In this document: positions 35,349-44,575 of the stretch, in pieces
Position numbering within the stretch: position 1 is the first letter of the stretch
How the letters are laid out: each line of letters starts with the position of its first letter
Source of the DNA: Prochlorococcus sp. AG-347-L02
GTDB lineage: Bacteria; Cyanobacteriota; Cyanobacteriia; PCC-6307; Cyanobiaceae
Direction: 5' to 3'
DNA: 64,000 nt
Assembly: GCA_003281255.1 (NCBI GenBank)
Contig: QCCL01000004.1
Span: forward strand, 35,649 to 99,648
Made by a program: the position numbers and the translations under genes
Notes under the pieces: model-generated
The model's database searches: none
The model's input: only the letters and a program-made list of their open reading frames with translations
What the model was told of the DNA's origin: nothing

Positions 35349-36377
35349 ATGTCTAAAAAAGTTTTAATTACAGGTGCTGCAGGATTTATTGGTTTTCATT
35401 CCTCAAAACGGTTAATTGAAGAGGGTTATGAAGTCATTGGCATTGATAATTTTAATAATTATTATGATGTTAAATTAAAAAAAGCAAGAATTGAATATAT
35501 TGAGAAATCAAAAAAATCAATACACAAAAAATGGAAATTTATCAAATGTGATTTACTTGAAAGAACAAAATTAGATGAAATATTTGATAAGTATAACCCT
35601 GAATATGTGCTAAATTTGGCTGCTCAAGCTGGGGTTAGATATTCCATAGATAATCCTAGTGAATACATTAATTCAAATATTGTAGGTTTTATGAACTTAA
35701 TCGAGTGTTGTAGATATAATGAAGTTAAACATTTTATATACGCTAGCAGTAGTTCTGTTTACGGTGGCAATAAAACTATTCCCTTTAAAGAAGATCAAGG
35801 AGTTAATCATCCAGTAAGTCTTTATGCCGCAACAAAAAGGTCAAATGAACTTATTGCACATACGTATAGTCATTTGTATAATCTACCTTCTACTGGATTA
35901 AGATTCTTTACTGTTTATGGTCCATGGGGCAGACCTGACATGGCTTACTATATTTTTACTTCAAAAATACTAAAGGGAGAGCCAATAAAGATTTTTAATC
36001 ACGGTAAAATGCTTAGAGACTTTACTTATATAGATGACGTTACAAATGTAATTTCTAAAATAATTCATAAAATCCCTAAATCGAACATTAAATTTGATTT
36101 ATCTAATCCAGTCCCATCGAAAAGTTGGGCTCCTTTTAAAATTTTTAATGTGGGAAATTCCAATCCAATGGAATTAATTACCTTTATTAAAATTATTGAA
36201 AATAAACTAGGATTAAAAGCTAAAAAAGAATTATTGAGTATGCAGTTAGGAGATGTAGAAGCTACATCTTCTGATTTAGGGTTGATTGATGAATGGGTTG
36301 GCTTCAAACCTGAGACTTCAATTGAAAAAGGGATTGAAATTTTTATCAACTGGTATAAAGATTATTACAACATTTAA
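35349..36377 (+). CDS. UDP-glucuronate 4-epimerase (CapI/LspL type)
   Basis: A 342-residue SDR epimerase. GAAGFIGFHSSKRLIEEGYE binds NAD; NLAAQAGVRYSIDNP, YASSSSVYGGNKTIPF and the catalytic YAATKRSNE follow; RFFTVYGPWGRPDMAYYIFT and DFTYIDDV are the blocks that separate UDP-glucuronate epimerases from GalE. The product would be UDP-galacturonate. Its place after ugd supports this, though the two are 250 bases apart and the spacer holds no gene. It converges on manC. Confidence 0.9.
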   Translation: MSKKVLITGAAGFIGFHSSKRLIEEGYEVIGIDNFNNYYDVKLKKARIEYIEKSKKSIHKKWKFIKCDLLERTKLDEIFDKYNPEYVLNLAAQAGVRYSIDNPSEYINSNIVGFMNLIECCRYNEVKHFIYASSSSVYGGNKTIPFKEDQGVNHPVSLYAATKRSNELIAHTYSHLYNLPSTGLRFFTVYGPWGRPDMAYYIFTSKILKGEPIKIFNHGKMLRDFTYIDDVTNVISKIIHKIPKSNIKFDLSNPVPSKSWAPFKIFNVGNSNPMELITFIKIIENKLGLKAKKELLSMQLGDVEATSSDLGLIDEWVGFKPETSIEKGIEIFINWYKDYYNI

Positions 36378-36454
36378 ATTACGTTTATAATGAAAAATCA
36401 AATTAGCTATAAAAATATAATTAAATAAAGTCAGTTCAAATCAGATAATCTATT

Positions 36455-37879
36455 TTATATTCTCCCGTAATTATCTTCAAATCTAATAATATCATCTTCA
36501 CCTAAATAACTTCCGCTTTGAACCTCTATTAACACTAATGTTTCTTTTCCTTTATTGGAAAGTCTATGCTTAGATTCTAATGGGATATAAGTACTTTCAT
36601 TTTTACTAAGAGAGCTGACTTTACCATCTATTTCAACTTGAGCAGTTCCACTTACAACTATCCAATGTTCTGTCCTATGTTTATGCAGCTGAAGTGATAG
36701 AGAACATTCGGGATTAACTGTTATTTTTTTTACTTGCCAGTGACTACCCTCAGCTAAAGATAAATAACTTCCCCATGGTCTAAATACAGTTTTATGAATA
36801 GATCCCTCAGGTTGACCCTTAGAATGCAATTGGGTAACTATTTGTTTAATACTTTGAGATTTATTTAGATCTGCTACTAATAAAGCATCCATAGTTTCTA
36901 CGACTACTAAATTTTCTAAACCAATACCGGCAATTAATCTACCTTCACTTCTTAAATAAGAATTCTTCACATTATCAACAATAATATTTCCAGATATTAA
37001 ATTTCCGTTTTTATCTTTATCAGAAACAGACCATAAAGATTGCCAACTCCCGATATCACTCCATCCAGCATCTAAAGGAGAAACAAAGCCAAGGTCTGTT
37101 TTCTCCATAACTGCTACATCTATTGCAATACTTGGGCAATTCACAAAAGTTTCTTTATCAACTCTAAAAAAATCTAGATCTACCAAGCCTTTTTTAATGG
37201 ATTCCTCGCAAGTTTTAATTAAATCTGGTTCATACTTTTTTAGTTCTTTTAAAATTGTAGATGCTTTAAACAAGAAAATACCACTATTCCAAAGGTGGTG
37301 ATTGTCTTCGATAAAAGTCTTTGCTTTATCAAAAGAAGGTTTTTCTATAAATTTTTTTATCCTTGTAGATGGAATTTGGTCAGAAATTTCACAATAAGTT
37401 TCTATATATCCATATCCAGTTTCTGGTCCTGTAGGTTTTATGCCAAATGTAACCAAACTACCATTATTAGAAAAAACTAAACTATTTTCAATAGCATTTT
37501 TAAAACTTACTTCATCTGCAATTTTATGGTCAGAAGAAAGTATAAGCAAAGTAGGATCATCGTTTTTTTCTAAAGACTTTATTGCTGCCAATGCTATTGC
37601 AGGGGCAGTATTTCTCCCCACAGGCTCTAAAATTATTGAATTAGGTCTTACGTTAATTTCTCTCATTTGTTCTGCAACAATAAATCTCTGATCCTCGTTA
37701 CATATAATTATTGGAGCCGCAAGATTATTAATTTCATTTAATCTTAAATATGTATTTTGAAGAAGTGAAAAATCATTATTATCATCTAAATTTAGATATT
37801 GCTTAGGGTAACTAGCTCTTGAAAGAGGCCATAACCTCGAACCACTTCCGCCTGATAGTATTACTGGTATTAAATCCAA
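36455..37879 (-). CDS. manC: Mannose-1-phosphate guanylyltransferase / mannose-6-phosphate isomerase
   Basis: A 474-residue bifunctional type II enzyme making GDP-mannose. The nucleotidyltransferase domain (about 1-340) has GGSGSRLWPLSR, ILEPVGRNTAPAIALAA, SSDHKI, FIEKPSFDKA and WNSGIFLFKAS. The C-terminal cupin (about 365-474) has FRPWGSYLSL, LQLHKHRTEHWIVVSGTA and a final SGSYLGEDDIIRFEDNYGRI. It is the distal gene of the long minus-strand capsule block and supplies GDP-mannose for Gmd/Fcl and the GT4 enzymes. A decayed cupin half of a second manC lies at 31945-32262. Confidence 0.96.
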   Translation of the reverse strand: MDLIPVILSGGSGSRLWPLSRASYPKQYLNLDDNNDFSLLQNTYLRLNEINNLAAPIIICNEDQRFIVAEQMREINVRPNSIILEPVGRNTAPAIALAAIKSLEKNDDPTLLILSSDHKIADEVSFKNAIENSLVFSNNGSLVTFGIKPTGPETGYGYIETYCEISDQIPSTRIKKFIEKPSFDKAKTFIEDNHHLWNSGIFLFKASTILKELKKYEPDLIKTCEESIKKGLVDLDFFRVDKETFVNCPSIAIDVAVMEKTDLGFVSPLDAGWSDIGSWQSLWSVSDKDKNGNLISGNIIVDNVKNSYLRSEGRLIAGIGLENLVVVETMDALLVADLNKSQSIKQIVTQLHSKGQPEGSIHKTVFRPWGSYLSLAEGSHWQVKKITVNPECSLSLQLHKHRTEHWIVVSGTAQVEIDGKVSSLSKNESTYIPLESKHRLSNKGKETLVLIEVQSGSYLGEDDIIRFEDNYGRI

Positions 37880-37978
37880 GTTGAGAAGAAATTAATTTTA
37901 GATATTATTCAAAATATCTAGTTTTTGATTTTTTTTATTATAATCTTTTGGACAAAAATTTCTCAACTAATGTTAAAA

Positions 37979-39235
37979 CTAAAATTTATAAACATTTTTG
38001 ATTAAATTATCCACTCTTGATTTCCAACTAAATTCTTTATCAATATAATTTAAACCATTCATGGCTAATTCCTCATATAAATGAGGGGAATTCATTAGAT
38101 TATCTAAACATTTATAGTAATCTTTACTATTATCTGCGATGAGGCAATTAACTCCATCTTGAAGTGATAATGCATCTGCAGCTTGTCTAGAAATTATAAT
38201 AGGAGTACCTCTAGATAAAGATTCTACTGCTTTATATTGTTGACCACTGCCAGTAAAAATAGGTACAAGACTTAAAAAAGAATTATCTATTATTTGATTC
38301 ATATTTTTTGGATTTGGTACTAAATATACCTCTTCGTAAATTTCAATATTTTTGATTAAATTATGGCTAGGATTTCTACCTGCAATTGTCAATTTAAACT
38401 TAACTTTATTAGCTTTTAAAATAGGTAAAAGATTATTCAATAAAAATTCTATAGCTACTTTATTTGGTTCATATGACAACGTTCCAAAAAATAATAAATT
38501 ACCTAAGTTTTTCTTGTATTTTACATTAATTTCTTTTATATTTATTTTTACTGGTTGAACACCAATGCCAGATTCAAATATTGGAATATAAGTATTATTA
38601 AAATTTCTTTTGAAAGAAAAGTAATTTATATCATTTTTGGAAACAAGTATGATTGATTTCAGGTAATCATATTTTATTATATTTCCTTCAAAATTTTTTG
38701 TTCTTAAAAATTCATTTAGAAAAAAAAGTTTTTTAAATGACTTAACAAACTTTAATTTATTTTTTAAATTAAGCGTCATAGAATCGACAAAATCAATAGT
38801 GAAACTTTTAGAAGATCTAGAAATTATTTTCCATAATTTATATGTCCTTATTGAATAACAATGAATGAAAATTTCTTTATGACTCTTATCGATAATATTT
38901 AAAATATTTATAAATTTTTTTTCTAAAAAATAAGAAGATAAAAAATGTGTTTGTATTGGGAAAAAACTTAAAATTTGATTAAAAACTAATCTACAAAAAA
39001 TCAGAAAAAAATCTAAGGCATTTATTTTTATAGAATAAACCTCATCAAAAGCCTTTGATATTTTCTCTAAATCTTCTTCATTTCTTGTGATTCTAAAAAA
39101 ATAAAATTCAACAAGAATTGTTTGATATCCTCTTTGCCTTAATTCTAGACTTCTAAAATAACACAATCTAGATTGCCCAGCATATGGAGGCCAAATAGGC
39201 CTAGGTAATATTGAAATAATTGTTTTATTTGTCAT
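37979..39235 (-). CDS. Glycosyltransferase, GT4-like
   Basis: A 418-residue GT-B protein. N terminus ISILPRPIWPPYAGQSRLCY with the PPYAG acceptor-side loop and a second domain with GNLLFFGTLSYEPNKVAIEF and KLTIAGRNPSH, then VPIFTGSGQQYKAVESLSRG, TPIIISRQAADAL (the GT4 donor site with Glu). The middle is unusually rich in Phe and Lys. Donor and acceptor unknown. It forms a tight pair with the next glycosyltransferase upstream (nine-base gap) and lies about 100 bases from manC. Confidence 0.82.
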   Translation of the reverse strand: MTNKTIISILPRPIWPPYAGQSRLCYFRSLELRQRGYQTILVEFYFFRITRNEEDLEKISKAFDEVYSIKINALDFFLIFCRLVFNQILSFFPIQTHFLSSYFLEKKFINILNIIDKSHKEIFIHCYSIRTYKLWKIISRSSKSFTIDFVDSMTLNLKNKLKFVKSFKKLFFLNEFLRTKNFEGNIIKYDYLKSIILVSKNDINYFSFKRNFNNTYIPIFESGIGVQPVKINIKEINVKYKKNLGNLLFFGTLSYEPNKVAIEFLLNNLLPILKANKVKFKLTIAGRNPSHNLIKNIEIYEEVYLVPNPKNMNQIIDNSFLSLVPIFTGSGQQYKAVESLSRGTPIIISRQAADALSLQDGVNCLIADNSKDYYKCLDNLMNSPHLYEELAMNGLNYIDKEFSWKSRVDNLIKNVYKF

Positions 39236-39244
39236 TAATATGAT

Positions 39245-40408
39245 TCAAACAATAGGAATTTTTTTAATCTCATTTAAATGTTCCTCAAAAATACTTTTAT
39301 AGTTCATAATATATTTCTGCAACCTTTTTTTTGAATTTATTGTTTCTAAATTATCAAATTGGAGTTGAAGATATTTATAAAAAGAATTTATAATATCATT
39401 TTTGCTATTCACGAGAGAAATATTTTGATTGAATTTTGAATACTTTTTCTTGATTTCTTTATAGACTTGAATATCTGAGCAGACACAAGAGCATCCAAAT
39501 AATATTGCATCAAGAAAAGGAATCCCAAAGCCTTCTTCAGAAGATGTACTTATATATATATGAGAACTAATATAAGTTTCTATTAAAACTTTATCTTCAA
39601 CATTAGTTTGAAAATTGGTGATTTTTAAGTTGTTTGAAGATTGAATATTTTCTAAATTTAACTCTGTTCCAAATATAGAAATATTAATTATTTTATCTGG
39701 ATTTCTAGAAGCTAATTTTTCAAAAATTGGTAATAAAATTTCCTTTCTCTTTGAGGGGGAATTTCCGGTAACGCATATAATATTTAACTGATTTGATTTA
39801 ATATTTTTTTTTCCATTTATATTTTGCGAAGACTTAATAAAATTCTTAATAACTAATTCATTAAAACTTGGTAAAGGATGTAGAACTATAATTTTTACTT
39901 GATTAATTAAATTAATTTTTTTGATCCAATTAAGTAATTTTTTCTTAGTATCTTCACTAATAACTATAAAATAATCAGATTTAACCAATGATTTATTAAA
40001 TAGAAGAGTATGTATAACTTTTTTCAAGAAATCTATTAAGCCATTTGACTTTAGGATTAAAAATGTAGAGAAAATATTCACAAACGATATACATTGAATA
40101 AAATCATAAACAACAATCCCAACAGAAGATCCCTTATTTTTTTTCCTTATCAATAATCTAATAGGTAATCTGGGATAAGTAAAAATTAAGTTTTTGTCTT
40201 TTTTACTAAAATTTATAAATAATTCCCAAAAAATCTGAAAAACAAATCTTAGATTTTTTAAAAAAATTTTATTGTATAATTTAAAAGTTTTATATCTACA
40301 TACATAGTTAATTTTCAGTATATCTAAAAGAGAATTTGAATATCTATGGATTCCTCTATTATTTGGAGTACTTAAAATAATATTTACTTTAGAGATACTA
40401 TTATTCAT
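39245..40408 (-). CDS. Glycosyltransferase, GT4-like
   Basis: A 387-residue GT-B-like enzyme. ILSTPNNRGIHRYSNSLLDI near the N terminus has the RGIxRY acceptor loop seen in several capsule mannosyltransferases. The C-terminal domain has LNIICVTGNSPSKRKEILLP and ISTSSEEGFGIPFLDAILFG, the donor-site block EEGFG-x-P-x-x-E/D-A, with Asp in place of the usual Glu. Strong Lys/Asn/Ile bias shows how AT-rich this gene is. It lies nine bases upstream of the other GT4-like gene and 70 bases downstream of the Gmd-like gene. Confidence 0.8.
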   Translation of the reverse strand: MNNSISKVNIILSTPNNRGIHRYSNSLLDILKINYVCRYKTFKLYNKIFLKNLRFVFQIFWELFINFSKKDKNLIFTYPRLPIRLLIRKKNKGSSVGIVVYDFIQCISFVNIFSTFLILKSNGLIDFLKKVIHTLLFNKSLVKSDYFIVISEDTKKKLLNWIKKINLINQVKIIVLHPLPSFNELVIKNFIKSSQNINGKKNIKSNQLNIICVTGNSPSKRKEILLPIFEKLASRNPDKIINISIFGTELNLENIQSSNNLKITNFQTNVEDKVLIETYISSHIYISTSSEEGFGIPFLDAILFGCSCVCSDIQVYKEIKKKYSKFNQNISLVNSKNDIINSFYKYLQLQFDNLETINSKKRLQKYIMNYKSIFEEHLNEIKKIPIV

Positions 40409-40478
40409 ATTTATACTTAAGAACTCAAGACGACTTTTACTTTAACTTAAGAATGGAAAATATTTAGTGTTTAGTTAA

Positions 40479-41432
40479 CTAATATAATTTATTTTCAATC
40501 ATTGACTTTACGATATAATCTAGATCTTTTTCTGCTTTCCAACCAAGATTTTTTAATATCTTTTTGGGATTCATAGCAGAATAAGTAATATCAGCTGGTC
40601 TTATAAAAGAATTATCAATTTTAATAAATTCCTCTGGAGTTAAGTCAAAGTATTTAAAAGCTAAATTAACAAATTTTTTTAGAGAATTCGATGATCCAGA
40701 AGAAATAATATAATCATCTGGAGTAGAAGATTCAAGCATTAAATGCATTGCTTCAACATATTCTGGAGCCCACCCCCAATCCCTATAAATATTAACATTA
40801 CCCAAAGAGAGAGAATCTCTTAAACCTGACTTAATTTCAGAAACTTGCTTTACTATTTTCTTGGTAACAAATCTATTAGGTCTAAGAGGTGATTCATGAT
40901 TTGATAAGATTCCAGTACAACAAAAAAGTCCATAAGCGATTCTATAATTTGCTACTAACCAATATGCAGTTGATTTTGCTACTGCATATGGGCTACATGG
41001 CTTGAAAGGATAATCTTCTGTTGCAGATTTATTATATGTATCCCCGAAACACTCTGTACTACCAGCATTAAAAAATTTTATATCTGCTTTTAAGAATCTC
41101 AAAGCCTCTAAAAAATTAATTGTTGAGCCTGCTATTGAATCCATACACTCAACTGGTTGATCAAAAGATAGTCCTACACTTGTTTGTCCTGAAAGATTAA
41201 ATATTTTATCTGGATTAAAACTTGAAATTACTTTTAACACATTTCTAAAATCATTAGGCGCTAAAGAGATTATTTCTATATCATCTAAAACATTTAATTT
41301 TTGTAATCTTGATGTATCACAAACCGATGCATCCCTGCTTGTCCCAATTACTTTAAAACCTTTCTCTAAAAGGAACTTGGATAAATATGCTCCATCTTGT
41401 CCAGTAGCTCCAACAATTAATACTGTTTTCAA
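40479..41432 (-). CDS. GDP-mannose 4,6-dehydratase-like SDR (Gmd paralogue)
   Basis: A 317-residue extended SDR. GATGQDGAYLSKFLLEKGF is the Gmd-type NAD(P) loop; NAGSTECFGD carries the active-site Ser/Thr-Glu pair and SPYAVAKSTAYW the Tyr-x-x-x-Lys. ILSNHESPLRPNRFVTKKIV is the Gmd-specific block. It is shorter than the canonical Gmd at 53700-54797 (317 versus 365 residues) and lacks that enzyme's insertions, so it may be a dehydratase, a GDP-4-keto-6-deoxymannose reductase (Rmd) or an epimerase on the same nucleotide sugar. It stands between wza and the GT4 pair. Confidence 0.78.
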   Translation of the reverse strand: MKTVLIVGATGQDGAYLSKFLLEKGFKVIGTSRDASVCDTSRLQKLNVLDDIEIISLAPNDFRNVLKVISSFNPDKIFNLSGQTSVGLSFDQPVECMDSIAGSTINFLEALRFLKADIKFFNAGSTECFGDTYNKSATEDYPFKPCSPYAVAKSTAYWLVANYRIAYGLFCCTGILSNHESPLRPNRFVTKKIVKQVSEIKSGLRDSLSLGNVNIYRDWGWAPEYVEAMHLMLESSTPDDYIISSGSSNSLKKFVNLAFKYFDLTPEEFIKIDNSFIRPADITYSAMNPKKILKNLGWKAEKDLDYIVKSMIENKLY

Positions 41433-41529
41433 AATTTCTCGAAATGATTTAATTATAAGATAGTAATTCTTAAGCTAAATTTGTTATTAAAATTAAAAAC
41501 ATGTTTTAAATAATATTTAAATCAGCTTT

Positions 41530-42726
41530 TTAAAAAACATCATCAAACAAATTATAAGTTGCATATACCCCAACAAAAGGAGCTGTGACTTCAGATATAA
41601 TGGTACTAGCAACATTAAATTTACTTTTGCCAACAGTAATAATATCTCTTTCTCGTAAATAAGGATTCTTTTTCGAACCGTTTTTATTCCTTGTACTATA
41701 TCTTATCTTCCTTTTATCTAATGAACCATCTGGGTTTATTCTAATTAAAGTAACAGGGCCGCTAAGAATTTTTTTACCTCCGGCAAAAACAATTGCTTCA
41801 TTTAAAGTAGATGATCTACTTACCTGAATTAAACCTGGTGATTCAACCATTCCACTTACAAAAACATTTATATATTTTGGGTTTAGGTTCGATTTAATAG
41901 CTTTTGATAATTGTTCTACAGATTCACTTTCACTTTTTCTAATCGATATAATATCACCATCGTAAATTCTAATATTTTGAGAGTCATCACCATCATTTAT
42001 TAAAGCTAAGAAATTAAGATTGGTTTGTATTTTACCTCCTCCATTCATAGGACTATTTTTTCTAACAACTCTTATATTTGATAGATCTGAGAAAGGTGTA
42101 ATGCCTCCTGCTAATCTAATTGCTTCGAAGACAGTTGGAAAATATTCTACATTTCGAGAATTAAAGAAAAGATCATTATTAATTTTTAAGTCTATATTCT
42201 TTTTAGTACGAGCAGATTCAATTCTTTTTGCAAAAGCTTCATCTGCATTTTGTTTAATTATTTGTTTTGCTTTTTGATTATTGGGATATATTGATCCAGG
42301 CAAAGTGTATAAACCGGAGTTTTGTATCTCACCTTCTATATAAACTCTTATAGGTCTATATTCTGACAATACAGTATTAACGTTAGGTCTTTTTACAAAT
42401 TCTTTATATTTCTCATTTAATGCAGAATCTAAATCTGTGACAGTTAATCCTTGGACATAAACTTTATTTATTTTAGGAAGATAAAGAGTTCCGTCTCCTT
42501 GAACTCTATAACTCCCAACCAACTCTGGCAGTGAATCAGCAATACTAATTGTTAATAAATCTCCTGGACCCAATAAATAATCATCTCTAGGAATTTCATC
42601 CAAATAATTTGTCTTTAGAATTTCTTGTTCTTCATTTAAATTTGACTTTAAAGGCTCAATTGAAGAAAATCCAAACAAAAAAAATAAAGTTAATAAAAGT
42701 AATCTGATTTTGTTTTTAATTTGCAT
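41530..42726 (-). CDS. wza: Polysaccharide export outer-membrane protein, Wza family
   Basis: A 398-residue exporter. Residues 6-30 form a signal peptide (IRLLLLTLFFLFGFSSIEPL); no lipobox Cys follows, unlike E. coli Wza, so it may not be a lipoprotein. The poly-export domain is DDYLLGPGDLLTISIADSLP with DGTLYLPKINKVYVQGLTV. Two SLBB-like beta-grasp domains follow (VYIEGEIQNSGLYTLPGSI and VFVSGMVESPGLIQVSRSS). It makes the outer-membrane channel for capsule export. The wzc-like gene precedes it with a four-base gap. Confidence 0.93.
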   Translation of the reverse strand: MQIKNKIRLLLLTLFFLFGFSSIEPLKSNLNEEQEILKTNYLDEIPRDDYLLGPGDLLTISIADSLPELVGSYRVQGDGTLYLPKINKVYVQGLTVTDLDSALNEKYKEFVKRPNVNTVLSEYRPIRVYIEGEIQNSGLYTLPGSIYPNNQKAKQIIKQNADEAFAKRIESARTKKNIDLKINNDLFFNSRNVEYFPTVFEAIRLAGGITPFSDLSNIRVVRKNSPMNGGGKIQTNLNFLALINDGDDSQNIRIYDGDIISIRKSESESVEQLSKAIKSNLNPKYINVFVSGMVESPGLIQVSRSSTLNEAIVFAGGKKILSGPVTLIRINPDGSLDKRKIRYSTRNKNGSKKNPYLRERDIITVGKSKFNVASTIISEVTAPFVGVYATYNLFDDVF

Positions 42727-42730
42727 AATT

Positions 42731-44566
42731 TTAGTTGAAGAATTTATTGAATAAATCTTGATACTTTCGGCGGAATTGGTTTAATAATTCCTCTCTTTTA
42801 AGATAATTTTCTGAAAAAGAGAATGACTCTAAATCAATAATTAATGCGCCAAGAAAACTTGTCTCTTGAAAATTAATATTTTGTTTTAAATTTTTTAATT
42901 CAGTCCTTGTAATAGATCCAGGAGATAATAAAATTATTTTACTATTTAATTTTTGTATTTCTAGAAGATCATTAGCAACAACGATTTTAAATTGATTTTC
43001 TAAATTTAAATTGTTAACTATTTTATTAATATCCTCGTTAGGAATATCCCCTACGATGAATAACCCTAAATTGTTTATTTTTTCTTTTTGAGATAATTTT
43101 AAAGATAAAATTTTAATAGTCTCTTTAAATTTTTCTTGTTTTTGAGTTTGTATATTTAGCTTAAATCCTATATTAATATCTTTAGTAAGCTCCTTGTATG
43201 AATAAACGTAATCTTTTATTCTATCTTTTAGATAAATAATTAAGGTTGAAAGAACCAATCCTATCAATAATCCATTTAATAAAATTAATCGTTTTGCAAG
43301 ACCAATTGGCTTGTCAAAAAGTGTAGGTTCAGTAATTAATTCCCAAGGTTTTGAAGATTTTGCCTGTTCTAGAGAAAGTATCTGTTTTTGCTGTTCTAAG
43401 TTTTGTAGAGTAAAATCATCTCTAATACTTTTTCTAGCTAATTCTTTATATTTTGTATATTGAGAATCAGATTTTAAATTAGATTGCAAATCTATCTCAC
43501 TTCTATTTTTTAATGATTTTAATTCAGCTATGATGGTTTTTACAAATTCAGATTTCATGAAATCCAATTGTAATTGAAGATCTATTATAGATGGATCATT
43601 TTCTGTAAAATTAGTTTTGTTATTTAAAAGGTTTTCAGAAACAGTAGAGATAGCTACTAAATCGTTTCTTTTTAATAAAATTTCAGTATCTTCAGACATA
43701 ATTTCAGCAATACTTTTAGCTAATTCAAAATTTAAAGTGTAATTTTTTAGATTTTCTAAGCTCGAAACATAAAGTTCTAGTGTCTTAATTTTTTTCCTGA
43801 GTAAGGAATCTTGTTGCATGCCACTTTGTGAATCAATAAAACTTGACATATCTTGTTCAGAAAAATTTTCACTAATAAAAAATGTATTCATATTATTTTC
43901 AGTCGCAAATTTCTGGAATTCACTAAAAGAATTTAGACTTTTTTGTTTATAAATTTCAATTTGATTTTCAATATATTTAATACCACTCTCTAATCCTGTA
44001 ATTCTATCTTTGTCTGAATACTGTTGATAAGCGGTAGAGATTTTATTAAGTGAATTGAATATTAATTCTTTATTATTATCAAAATATTCAATTTTCAGAA
44101 CAGTTGTACCATCTATCAGTTCTATACCTAAAGATTTTTTTAGCCACTTGTCGAATCTATATTTTGATATATCTTTTTTTGCATTTAATTTTTCAGCTTT
44201 AGCGTATTCAAATATTGGCATCAAAACTGAAGGGCTTTTTAAAATTTCTACTTGAGTATTAATATCCTGCGCTGTTTGAGATCTTACGAAATTACTAATT
44301 CTTGAACCTAAAGCATTATTTAGTAATTCCCCAGAAAAAGAATTATTATTACTATTACGATCATTTTTTAGCACTATTTGGAAACTACCTTTGTAAATTT
44401 TCTCTCTTGTGAAAGAGTAAAATAAGGCTATTGCCATTGAAAGAAAAGTTATAATTGCAATAAGCTTTTTGTTTAGAAAAAAACTTCTTATTAATATCCT
44501 TAAATCAAAATTATCAGAATCTATTTTTTCGTATTCTATTTGATTATTTCTCAACGATTCATTCAT
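42731..44566 (-). CDS. Wzc/Wzz-like polysaccharide co-polymerase without a functional kinase P-loop
   Basis: A 611-residue inner-membrane protein. It has the Wzz layout: helix at about 33-51 (LIAIITFLSMAIALFYSF), a periplasmic coiled-coil region of about 370 residues, and a second helix at about 430-450 (LILLNGLLIGLVLSTLIIYL) preceded by the Pro-containing TEPTLFDKPIGLAKR. Wzc proteins then have a BY-kinase domain with a GxxxGKS/T Walker A. The C-terminal 140 residues here keep the strand order (LGLFIVGDIPNEDINKIV, IILLSPGSITRTELKNL, LGALIIDLESF) but have no GKS/T and no Tyr-rich tail. It should act as chain-length regulator and partner of Wza without phosphorylation. Confidence 0.82.
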   Translation of the reverse strand: MNESLRNNQIEYEKIDSDNFDLRILIRSFFLNKKLIAIITFLSMAIALFYSFTREKIYKGSFQIVLKNDRNSNNNSFSGELLNNALGSRISNFVRSQTAQDINTQVEILKSPSVLMPIFEYAKAEKLNAKKDISKYRFDKWLKKSLGIELIDGTTVLKIEYFDNNKELIFNSLNKISTAYQQYSDKDRITGLESGIKYIENQIEIYKQKSLNSFSEFQKFATENNMNTFFISENFSEQDMSSFIDSQSGMQQDSLLRKKIKTLELYVSSLENLKNYTLNFELAKSIAEIMSEDTEILLKRNDLVAISTVSENLLNNKTNFTENDPSIIDLQLQLDFMKSEFVKTIIAELKSLKNRSEIDLQSNLKSDSQYTKYKELARKSIRDDFTLQNLEQQKQILSLEQAKSSKPWELITEPTLFDKPIGLAKRLILLNGLLIGLVLSTLIIYLKDRIKDYVYSYKELTKDINIGFKLNIQTQKQEKFKETIKILSLKLSQKEKINNLGLFIVGDIPNEDINKIVNNLNLENQFKIVVANDLLEIQKLNSKIILLSPGSITRTELKNLKQNINFQETSFLGALIIDLESFSFSENYLKREELLNQFRRKYQDLFNKFFN

Positions 44567-44575
44567 AAAATGAAA

